This document shows, in pieces, positions 16,387 through 23,088 of a stretch of DNA of 64,000 nt. This stretch comes from JAXGRD01 sp040766105 (GTDB lineage: Bacteria; Bacillota; Clostridia; Peptostreptococcales; Anaerovoracaceae), in the NCBI GenBank assembly GCA_040766105.1, contig JAXGRD010000001.1:434001-498000 (forward strand), read 5' to 3'. The position numbers and the translations under genes are program-made. The notes under the pieces are model-generated. The model ran no database searches, was not told the DNA's origin, and saw only the letters and a list, made by a program, of their open reading frames with translations. Position 1 is the stretch's first letter; the number at the start of each line of letters is the position of its first letter.

Positions 16387-17175
16387 ATGAGAGAAAACAA
16401 TGACTATATTGGAGAAATACTTAGAGAGTATAAGAGAAAAAGGGCTAAGGCGAGAAGAGAAATGAAGACTCTTCCAACAGGTGAGTTGAATGTGCGTAAT
16501 CGTGTAACTGGGATTAACTATACCCACGTCACCTACAAAGACGGCAAGCGAGTCCGAAAGGGCATCACCACCAACAAGGAATTGATTTACGACCTGGCTA
16601 GAAAGGCGTATCTCAAGGAATCCATAAGCCTTTTAACCGCGACAATTGATGCTCTGGAACAGGTCACAAAAACGTGTCTGCCGCCCACGCCGGAAACGAT
16701 ACTAGAGCATCTTCCCAAAACCTACGAGGCGCTCCCCCGGGAAGCTTTCTTCCCACAAATGCGCAGCAGCCGGGGATGGAAGAACGAAGTTTACGACAAG
16801 AGCACCCATCGGCCGGAGGAAAAGAGACATATCGCCTGTACCGGTGAGCGGGTGCGATCCAAGTCTGAAGCCTTAATTATTGATCTTCTCGAGAAGCACA
16901 ACATTGCCTATCGATACGAGCAAATGCTGTACATCGAGAACCAGGAGTTTGCGCCGGATTTCACCATCCGAGTCGGTAGCAAATTATTCTATTGGGAACA
17001 CTGCGGATTGGTCAACGATGAACGGTATATTGCCAAACATGATTGGAAAATTGATATGTATGCAAAGGTAGGTATTGTTCCCTGGAAGAATTTGATTGTG
17101 ACCTATGACGATGAAGAGGGTCATTTCAACGGAAGGATTGCAGAGGCGGAAATAAAAAATAAGTTGGATAGGTGA
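16387..17175 (+). CDS. PD-(D/E)XK-like predicted nuclease
   Basis: This is a protein of about 262 residues whose C-terminal half fits a restriction-endonuclease-like fold: RSKSEALIIDLL, then YEQMLYIENQEFAPDFTI, then KLFYWEHCGLV, and later NLIVTYDDEEG. The order E...PD...E-x-H resembles a PD-(D/E)XK active site in which the usual lysine position is histidine or displaced. Similar proteins occur in phage and clostridial genomes, but no function is established to my knowledge. The N-terminal part is basic and helical (EYKRKRAKARREMK). The start is uncertain: ATG at 16387 is favoured, GTG at 16372 is possible. The stop overlaps the first ECF promoter. Confidence 0.6.
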   Translation: MRENNDYIGEILREYKRKRAKARREMKTLPTGELNVRNRVTGINYTHVTYKDGKRVRKGITTNKELIYDLARKAYLKESISLLTATIDALEQVTKTCLPPTPETILEHLPKTYEALPREAFFPQMRSSRGWKNEVYDKSTHRPEEKRHIACTGERVRSKSEALIIDLLEKHNIAYRYEQMLYIENQEFAPDFTIRVGSKLFYWEHCGLVNDERYIAKHDWKIDMYAKVGIVPWKNLIVTYDDEEGHFNGRIAEAEIKNKLDR

Positions 17176-17200
17176 GAACTATTTATATTTTTTGTATTTA
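17172..17200 (+). promoter_or_regulatory. ECF-type promoter a (GTGAGAACT-N13-GTATTTA)
   Basis: The first of three closely matching promoters. The -35 contains the GAACT core typical of ECF sigma factors. It lies 246 bp before the sigma gene start and overlaps the end of the nuclease gene. It probably autoregulates the sigma operon. Confidence 0.7.
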
Positions 17201-17445
17201 TATAAGTGAGAGGTTCTTTTATCATAGATGGCGAGCTTGAATAGCTGCATTGGTTGGCGTGAGAAGAAAGGCTGATAAATAGTTTGATAAACGAAATGAA
17301 GGGAAGAAGAGGAGAACAGCGTACGCCGGAAAATCCGGAATTGTTTATTTATGTTTTTATGCCTCAAAGTTTGAAGAAGGGTTTCAATAGCGATATAATT
17401 AAAGTCTAACTTGATGCCAAGGAATTGTGAGAGGATTGCATCGTC
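17201..17445 (+). other. Long leader of the ECF sigma gene
   Basis: No gene seen in this 245-bp stretch. It carries a CCGGA-AAA-TCCGG hairpin near 17330 and a housekeeping-type promoter at 17371-17399. Transcripts from the ECF promoter would have an untranslated leader of about 240 nt. Confidence 0.5.
17371..17399 (+). promoter_or_regulatory. Sigma-A-type promoter of the ECF sigma gene
   Basis: TTGAAG and a perfect TATAAT are separated by 17 bp, 46 bp before the sigma gene. It would supply basal expression in addition to the upstream ECF promoter. Confidence 0.75.
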
Positions 17446-18066
17446 ATGATACATGATGTCGATACAAGAGAAAGTTCTGCCTTGGAAGAGGAAGACGTAG
17501 AGCGCATTGAAATTGAGAGCGACGAATCCTTGTACCGCGGATATATGAATGGCAGGGAAGAGGGATTGACCGAGCTGATGGAGAGGCATGGAAATGGTCT
17601 GACCTTGTATATCAACGGATATATCCGAGATATTCATGAAGCGGAAGGATTGATGGTCGAGGCTTTTGCGCGGGTAATTGCGAAGAAACCCAAGTTTGAG
17701 GAATCGGGATTTAAGGCATATTTGTTCAAGACCGGTCGCAATCTGGCCTTCCGACATTCGGCCAAGCGTAAGCGATTTGGGACACCGACTTTTCTGGATG
17801 AGGAAGAAGATCATCACAGCGAAGAGTTGGTGGAGAGCATTCTGGAGGCGGAAGAGCGGAATCGGATACTGCTGGATTGCATGAACAAGATCACCGTGGA
17901 GTACCGGGAAGTACTGTATCTTCTCTATTTCGAAGATATGAGCTATGAGGAAGCGGGAAGGATAATGGGGAAAACCAAGAAGCAGATTGCGAATCTTGCT
18001 TATAGAGGGAAGCATTCCCTGCGACCTCTGCTTTGTAAGGAGGGGATAACCAATGCAAAGTACTGA
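17446..18066 (+). CDS. ECF-type RNA polymerase sigma factor
   Basis: This 206-residue protein has the two conserved regions of an ECF sigma factor. Region 2 is around residues 30-100 (ELMERHGNGLTLYINGYI, then AEGLMVEAFARVI and FKAYLFKTGRNLAFRH). Region 4, around 140-195, includes REVLYLLYFEDMSYEEAGRI and KKQIANLAYRGKHSL, a helix-turn-helix for the -35 element. The N terminus has an extra acidic segment (about 20 residues). It is the first gene of a four-gene operon that ends in a PrsW-type protease, overlapping the next gene by 14 bp. The three matched promoters nearby are its likely targets. Confidence 0.92.
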   Translation: MIHDVDTRESSALEEEDVERIEIESDESLYRGYMNGREEGLTELMERHGNGLTLYINGYIRDIHEAEGLMVEAFARVIAKKPKFEESGFKAYLFKTGRNLAFRHSAKRKRFGTPTFLDEEEDHHSEELVESILEAEERNRILLDCMNKITVEYREVLYLLYFEDMSYEEAGRIMGKTKKQIANLAYRGKHSLRPLLCKEGITNAKY

Positions 18067-18394
18067 AGAAAGAGTATCGGCAATAAAAGAAAGAGTCAAA
18101 GAATTGGAGGCTAAGAAACATCGCAGAAATCGTGTGATTGCAATGTCTTCGGTTGTGGCGTGTCTTGCAGTTGTTTTTGTGGTTGCGTTTAATATGCCAA
18201 ATCTTATGGAGGGTTTGCCCGGAGACGATTTTATATATTCGGGAAATGCGGCGAGCATTTTTTCCAACGAAACTTCTATTGGATACGTATTCATTGGGAT
18301 ACTTGCCTTTATATTGGGATGTGGAGCGACAATTCTATCGTATCGATTGAGTAGGAAAGGAGCCGAGCATCCGGGAGACCGGACAGATGGTTGA
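18053..18394 (+). CDS. Small membrane protein, candidate anti-sigma factor
   Basis: This 113-residue protein has a basic, probably coiled N terminus (about residues 1-28, VSAIKERVKELEAKKHRRNR), a membrane segment at about 29-47, a roughly 25-residue outside loop and a second membrane segment at about 76-96. Small one- or two-span proteins of this kind, encoded just after and overlapping an ECF gene, are usually anti-sigma factors. No zinc-binding ZAS motif (H-x3-C-x2-C) is present. The anti-sigma role is inferred from position and topology only. Confidence 0.75.
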   Translation: MQSTEERVSAIKERVKELEAKKHRRNRVIAMSSVVACLAVVFVVAFNMPNLMEGLPGDDFIYSGNAASIFSNETSIGYVFIGILAFILGCGATILSYRLSRKGAEHPGDRTDG

Positions 18395-19016
18395 AATCAT
18401 TGACAATGCTGTTCAACTGGGTGTGACCGTTTTTTGCACCGTTTGGTCAGCCATTATTGCCGTAAAAAAAAGGAATCAATTGTTCTTTTTGATTTGTTGT
18501 TTCTACGGTACCTTCGCATTGGGACTGGCGTATTGGCTGCTCTATCTTATTATGATGAGTTACACGCCGGTTATTTTTTATGTATCAGATCTCACCTGGA
18601 TTGGTAGTTGGCTGTTTTTACTTGTTCTGGGAATTACCATGAAGACGCCGGGAAGACAGTACCATGGTCATCCTTTCACGGTAGTCTTACCGATTCTATC
18701 CGTTGTGAACACTATTTATCTTTTGCCTCTAGGAGACATCGTTGTAACTTCTATTTGGGGCGGTTTGGCAGGTGTCGTCAGTTATTTTTTCAGCAGAGAG
18801 TTTTTGGTTGCCCGATCAAGTTCGGGAAGTGAACGGAAGAGACAATACTTCTATCTTTCCGTGTTGGTTTTCTTTCTTTTGGAGAATTTGCTTTGGTTTC
18901 AATCGGCCAATTGGGTCAGCGACACACTGACCAATCCCTATTTCTGGATTGACTTTGGCGTGACAGCATCGATGCTCGCTATGCTAATCGTCATGCGAAG
19001 GGTGGTGAAGACATGA
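18387..19016 (+). CDS. Polytopic membrane protein of the ECF operon
   Basis: This 209-residue protein has about seven hydrophobic segments and I do not recognise the family. It overlaps both neighbours (8 and 4 bp), so translation is coupled within the sigma operon. It could be a signal sensor or a scaffold for the protease; there is no catalytic motif that I can see. Confidence 0.75.
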   Translation: MVEIIDNAVQLGVTVFCTVWSAIIAVKKRNQLFFLICCFYGTFALGLAYWLLYLIMMSYTPVIFYVSDLTWIGSWLFLLVLGITMKTPGRQYHGHPFTVVLPILSVVNTIYLLPLGDIVVTSIWGGLAGVVSYFFSREFLVARSSSGSERKRQYFYLSVLVFFLLENLLWFQSANWVSDTLTNPYFWIDFGVTASMLAMLIVMRRVVKT

Positions 19017-19654
19017 GCAATATCGAGAACATTTTTATCTGCCTTTCAGCACCCCTCTTCATAGGCGCCATTTGTGCGGGAAGAAAGTACTATCATGGTT
19101 TTGTCTTTGTCATTTTGGGTTATGTGGCATGCTTGGTATCTGCATATGCCAATACCTTTTTTGCAAAAGTTTACTACGCAGATGTGGTCACAGCCAGCTT
19201 GGAAATTGCACCGGTTGTGGAAGAGATTGTAAAACTGTTGCCTGTATTGTTTTATCTTCTCGTATACCATCCAAATAAAAAGAGCATCCTATTGGCCATC
19301 TTCGCCGTTGGAACCGGCTTTGCCACTATGGAAAACACCTATTATTTGGTACAAAGCGGGGCAGACAATATGTTCTATCTTCTTGTACGAGGTATGGGAA
19401 GCGGCTCCATGCACATCATTTGCGGTGCCATTATCGGCTATGGTCTAATCTATATTTGGGAATACCCCTGGTTGAAGTTTCCGGGCACCTTTGGCCTGCT
19501 CTGCGGCGCCATCTGCTATCATGCCCTTTACAATCTAATGATTTCCAGCGGAGGGACTCTGGAGAAGATAGGGATTTTGCTCCCCTTATTGACCGTATTG
19601 CTTACAATCTTAACCGTGAAGAGACTGAAAATAGGCGCCTTGCAGTTGGAATAA
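19013..19654 (+). CDS. PrsW-family intramembrane protease
   Basis: This 213-residue protein has about seven to eight membrane segments and the conserved PrsW residues: the glutamate pair Glu70-Glu71 in APVVEEIVKLLP, Glu107 in GFATMENTYYL, His134 in GSMHIICGAI and His170 in AICYHALYNL. In Bacillus subtilis PrsW makes the first cut in the anti-sigma factor RsiW and so releases sigma-W. Here the protease lies in the same operon as a sigma factor and a candidate anti-sigma protein, so the same logic is likely. It is shorter than B. subtilis PrsW but retains the core. Confidence 0.88.
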   Translation: MSNIENIFICLSAPLFIGAICAGRKYYHGFVFVILGYVACLVSAYANTFFAKVYYADVVTASLEIAPVVEEIVKLLPVLFYLLVYHPNKKSILLAIFAVGTGFATMENTYYLVQSGADNMFYLLVRGMGSGSMHIICGAIIGYGLIYIWEYPWLKFPGTFGLLCGAICYHALYNLMISSGGTLEKIGILLPLLTVLLTILTVKRLKIGALQLE

Positions 19655-19671
19655 ATATTTTTTAATTTTTA

Positions 19672-19700
19672 GTGAGAACTTTCACCACTTTATGTATTTA
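19672..19700 (+). promoter_or_regulatory. ECF-type promoter b (GTGAGAACT-N13-GTATTTA)
   Basis: It has the same elements and spacing as sites a and c. It lies just after the PrsW gene; a terminator is only about 100 bp downstream, so the primary product may be a small RNA. Confidence 0.68.
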
Positions 19701-19705
19701 AGTAA

Positions 19706-19846
19706 TTAGAGAGGGTGAGAGTTTTTTTATTTCTAAGAAATGAGAAGAAGTGAATGACAAATAAGTAAACAACACCTCCGGGTGTCGTGATGTGCATCTT
19801 CCGGCTGGATGAGTAAAACACCTCATTCAGCCGGGAGTATTTTTTG
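19706..19846 (+). ncRNA. Candidate small RNA under ECF promoter b
   Basis: Transcription from promoter b would produce about 140 nt before the strong terminator at 19801-19846. The interval contains an ACACCTCCGGGTGT hairpin and no open frame with a good ribosome binding site. It could alternatively be an extended leader of the glmL-like gene if the terminator leaks. Confidence 0.4.
19801..19846 (+). terminator. Intrinsic terminator after ECF promoter b
   Basis: A 13-bp stem (CCGGCTGGATGAG with CTCATTCAGCCGG, one G-U pair) with an 8-base loop is followed, after GAGTA, by six T. Confidence 0.8.
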
Positions 19847-19938
19847 CGGAAAATTATCCAAATTCGGTGCAATATGAGTTATACTGATAAGTAGCGAAAA
19901 GGCTTGCAAACAGCCAACTGAAAACAAAAGGAGAACGT

Positions 19939-21552
19939 ATGAAAGTAGATGTATTGGTAGCGGAAATCGGGTCGACAACAACGGTTGTCAACGCATTCAC
20001 GGATATAGATACGGATAACCCGGTCTTTTGGGGACAGGGGCAGGCCGCCACATCGGTACTGGAAGGAGACGTGAGGGTCGGACTCCAAGGTGCCATTGAT
20101 GACTTGTGCAAGAGCAAGGGAATCGATGGTTTGGAATACGATGATATGTTGGCCACATCATCGGCAGCAGGTGGGTTGAAAATGACCGTCCACGGCTTGG
20201 TGTACGATATGACGGCAAAGGCCGCAAAGGAAGCGGCACTGGGTGCCGGAGGTATTATCCACTACATCACCGCAGGAAAGTTGCGACGAACAGACCTAAA
20301 AAAGATTGAAGAGGTCAAGCCAAACCTGATTCTTCTCGCCGGTGGCGTAGACTACGGTGAAAGAGATACGGCTATCTACAATGCAGAACTCATCCGAAGT
20401 CTGGACCTCAACATCCCCATCATCTACGCCGGTAACATAGAAAACCAGGAAGAGATGAAGCTCATCTTTGAGGGTAAAAAACTCTATTTGGTGGATAACG
20501 TATATCCCAAGATTGACGACCTAAATGTGGAACCTTGCCGTAAGGTGATACAGGATGCATTTGAAGACCACATCATCCACGCTCCGGGAATGGAGCATGT
20601 GCGAGACATGGTCAGCGGTCCCATCATTCCTACCCCCGGGGCGGTGATGCAGTGTGCAAAACTGCTCAACGAATGTATCGGCAACGTTATCGTCCTGGAC
20701 GTAGGAGGTGCCACGACGGACCTGCATTCCGTTACGGAAGATTCCGATCAGATAGCCAGGCTTTTGGTCAATCCCGAGCCTAAGGCAAAGCGTACGGTGG
20801 AAGGGGACCTAGGGTTGTATGTGAATATGCACAAGGTTATGGAGTCCATTGGCGAAGAGAAACTTCGTGGGGAAATGGAAAAAGCCGGAGTGGACTTGGA
20901 TGCCGTCGTTGAGAGCTACCATGCGATTCCCAAGACGGAGGAAGAAGTGATCTTTGTGGAAAGGCTTGCAAAGGAAGCGGTACTGAAGGCTGTGCAAAGA
21001 CATGCGGGGACCATCCGCTATGTCTATGGCCCTTCGGGGAGAACCACCATTGCAGAGGGCAAGGACTTGACTCAGGTAAAATATATCGTAGGAACCGGTG
21101 GTGCTCTGACTAGGCTGCCGCACCGCAAGGAATTGATGAAGGAAATCGCCAGAAACAATGATAAGGGACTGATGTTGATTCCCGGAGAAGCGGCGGAGAT
21201 CTTGGTGGACAACGAGTATGTCATGGCCTCCCTTGGGGTGCTATCCATGCGTTACAAGGATGCCGCCATTAAACTATTGGAGCAGAGCTTGGAAATCGAG
21301 TTTCCCGAGTCTCTTCCCGAGGAAAATAATCTTCTCAAGAAAGAGCTGGACCATTTACGAGCGGAAGAAGAAGCAAAGCGCGCCCAAACCAAGAAGCACA
21401 TTGAAGAAAGCGAAGCTGCCGGCTACGACATGACCGACTATAAGTCGGATCCCATGCTCAACCGAACCAAGGCGGCAGAGCCAAAGATAGGAGACTGCGA
21501 TCACAACTGCAAACTATGCTACCGAAAGGGTTGCCCCGACAGGGTGGAATAA
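19939..21552 (+). CDS. GlmL/MutL-like protein of the ornithine pathway (ASKHA ATPase)
   Basis: This 537-residue protein belongs to the GlmL/MutL group found beside adenosylcobalamin-dependent mutases. Phosphate-binding motifs of the actin/Hsp70 fold are visible (AEIGSTTT near residue 10 and VLDVGGATTDLHS near 255). A cysteine cluster lies at the C terminus (CDHNCKLCYRKGC). Such proteins probably reactivate the mutase by exchanging damaged cobalamin. In related clostridia this gene follows oraE directly; here an island separates them. The start has AAAGGAG upstream. I see no clear strong promoter in the 90 bp before it; a weak TATACT lies at 19880. Confidence 0.88.
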   Translation: MKVDVLVAEIGSTTTVVNAFTDIDTDNPVFWGQGQAATSVLEGDVRVGLQGAIDDLCKSKGIDGLEYDDMLATSSAAGGLKMTVHGLVYDMTAKAAKEAALGAGGIIHYITAGKLRRTDLKKIEEVKPNLILLAGGVDYGERDTAIYNAELIRSLDLNIPIIYAGNIENQEEMKLIFEGKKLYLVDNVYPKIDDLNVEPCRKVIQDAFEDHIIHAPGMEHVRDMVSGPIIPTPGAVMQCAKLLNECIGNVIVLDVGGATTDLHSVTEDSDQIARLLVNPEPKAKRTVEGDLGLYVNMHKVMESIGEEKLRGEMEKAGVDLDAVVESYHAIPKTEEEVIFVERLAKEAVLKAVQRHAGTIRYVYGPSGRTTIAEGKDLTQVKYIVGTGGALTRLPHRKELMKEIARNNDKGLMLIPGEAAEILVDNEYVMASLGVLSMRYKDAAIKLLEQSLEIEFPESLPEENNLLKKELDHLRAEEEAKRAQTKKHIEESEAAGYDMTDYKSDPMLNRTKAAEPKIGDCDHNCKLCYRKGCPDRVE

Positions 21553-21565
21553 ACAGGAGGAAGAA

Positions 21566-22651
21566 ATGTATCCCAAATTGACCATAGATATCAACAAATT
21601 AAAGAGCAACTTGGACGGCGTGGCAAAAATCGTCAAGGATGAAGGAAACGCCACACTGATGATTGTCACAAAGGGTCTTTGTGCCGATGAGAAGATGACC
21701 GATATGGTGGCAGAACATCCGGCGGTAGATTATATGGCTGATTCTCGCATGAAGAACATCAAAACCTATGCTGAGAAGGCCCACAAAAACGAGAAGGAAA
21801 CTTTACTTTTACGTCTTCCCATGGCCTGCGAAATCCAGGAAGTTATTACCTATGCGGATGTCAGCTTTAACTCCGAACTTGCAACCTTGCAACTTCTTCA
21901 GGACGAGGCCAAGAAGCAGGGTAAGACCCACAAGGTGGTCCTGATGATTGATCTGGGGGACTTGCGAGAAGGTCTTTTCTTCCAAGATGAAGAAAAAATC
22001 GAAGAAACCGTTTCGGATATCCTGAAGATGGATTCGTTGGAGTTGCTGGGAGTCGGTGTAAACTTGACTTGCTACGGTGCCATCATTCCCTCGGCAGACA
22101 ATCTTTCTCAGTTAGCGGAGTGGGCAAATCGAATTGAGTCCAAGTTCGGGATCACCCTGCAAATGGTCAGTGGTGGCAACTCCAGCTCCATCTATCTCAT
22201 TGAAAAGGGAGAGCTTCCGGAGAAGATTAACAACTTGCGACTGGGAGAAGCCTTTTTGCTGGGGAACGATACTGCCTACGGGTCGAAGCTTCCCGGCACA
22301 ACGGACGATGCCCTTATCTTGGAGGCACAGGTCATTGAGCTACAGGAAAAGCCCTCTCTTCCCATTGGAGAGGTGGGGGTGGATGCATTTGGTCAGAAAC
22401 CGGAGTACGAGGACCGAGGAATCATCAAGCGAGCCATTCTTGCCATTGGACAGCAGGACACCACGGCGGACAGCATGGAGCCGCTGGATGAAAGAATCGA
22501 TATTCTGGGATCCAGTTCGGATCATTTAATCTTGGATGTAACCAAATCTGAGAAAGAATACAAAGTGGGGGATGTAATCGGCTTTAAGCTGGGTTACGGC
22601 GGCATGCTCAAGGCGAGCACCAGCCCCTACGTAGAAAAGGCATATAAGTAG
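21566..22651 (+). CDS. orr: Ornithine racemase
   Basis: This 361-residue PLP enzyme of the alanine-racemase/YggS-like fold interconverts L- and D-ornithine, feeding the D-ornithine aminomutase. The PLP lysine is Lys36 in MIVTKGL. Further signatures are DLGDLREGLF and SGGNSSSIYLI. It is typically paired with the GlmL-like gene, as here (14 bp apart, with AGGAGGAAG before the ATG). The two genes probably form one transcript ending at the terminator at 22678. Confidence 0.92.
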   Translation: MYPKLTIDINKLKSNLDGVAKIVKDEGNATLMIVTKGLCADEKMTDMVAEHPAVDYMADSRMKNIKTYAEKAHKNEKETLLLRLPMACEIQEVITYADVSFNSELATLQLLQDEAKKQGKTHKVVLMIDLGDLREGLFFQDEEKIEETVSDILKMDSLELLGVGVNLTCYGAIIPSADNLSQLAEWANRIESKFGITLQMVSGGNSSSIYLIEKGELPEKINNLRLGEAFLLGNDTAYGSKLPGTTDDALILEAQVIELQEKPSLPIGEVGVDAFGQKPEYEDRGIIKRAILAIGQQDTTADSMEPLDERIDILGSSSDHLILDVTKSEKEYKVGDVIGFKLGYGGMLKASTSPYVEKAYK

Positions 22652-22671
22652 TAGGGATATAAACAGAGAAC

Positions 22672-22950
22672 TTAGGGAAGAGGCTCCGCCGGGGCCTCTT
22701 TTATTAAGGTTAGTTTTTCTTCCCGGGATAGTTTCTTGATTGCTATCTCGCGGCGAAGAGCATCTCCTTTGTTTTGGAAGGTTTCCAGATACACCAAGGT
22801 GAAGGGGCCTCTGCCACGGGTTCGCTTGGCTCCTCTTCCCTCGCTGTGGGCGATGATACGTTGCTTGATATTCGTGGTCCACCCGGTATACAAGGTGCCG
22901 TCTTTGCACTGCAGAATATATACAAAGTGAATGCTTTTTTCCGGATTCAT
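22672..22950 (-). CDS. GIY-YIG nuclease-domain protein (UPF0213 type)
   Basis: This 92-residue protein carries the compact GIY-YIG fold, with YILQCKDGTLYTGWTTNIKQRIIAH containing the two tyrosines and the arginine of the active site (quoted piece is split across the fold: YILQ, LYTGWT, QRIIAH). A Glu in LVYLETFQNK is the metal ligand. The family is widespread and its role in bacteria is unclear. The ATG at 22950 is chosen by comparison with family starts; a TTG at 22992 would add 14 unlike residues. A TATACT lies close before the ATG, so the leader would be very short. Confidence 0.82.
   Translation of the reverse strand: MNPEKSIHFVYILQCKDGTLYTGWTTNIKQRIIAHSEGRGAKRTRGRGPFTLVYLETFQNKGDALRREIAIKKLSREEKLTLIKEAPAEPLP
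22678..22704 (+). terminator. Intrinsic terminator after orr
   Basis: AAGAGGC pairs with GCCTCTT around a 9-base loop, followed by TTTATT. It overlaps the 3' end of the convergent GIY-YIG gene. Confidence 0.7.
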
Positions 22951-23010
22951 GTGATAAGTATAGCATGTCTGACTGGTGGGATGTAAATACAAAAATAAAC
23001 AGATGAAAAA

Positions 23011-23039
23011 GTGAGAACTTTTCCTGTTACCGGTATTTA
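23011..23039 (+). promoter_or_regulatory. ECF-type promoter c (GTGAGAACT-N13-GTATTTA)
   Basis: Third copy of the promoter, 49 bp before the surface-protein start. The sequence just after the -10 (AGAGGTT...TTTAT) is also shared with site a. Confidence 0.72.
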
Positions 23040-23088
23040 TGTAACATAGAGGTTTTATCGGAATAAAGAGATAAACAGGAGGCGCATC

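Noticed and set aside
17179..18294. 371-codon minus-strand frame over the ECF operon
   Set aside because: Antisense of the sigma and membrane-protein genes, which have clear motifs, promoters and ribosome binding sites on the plus strand.
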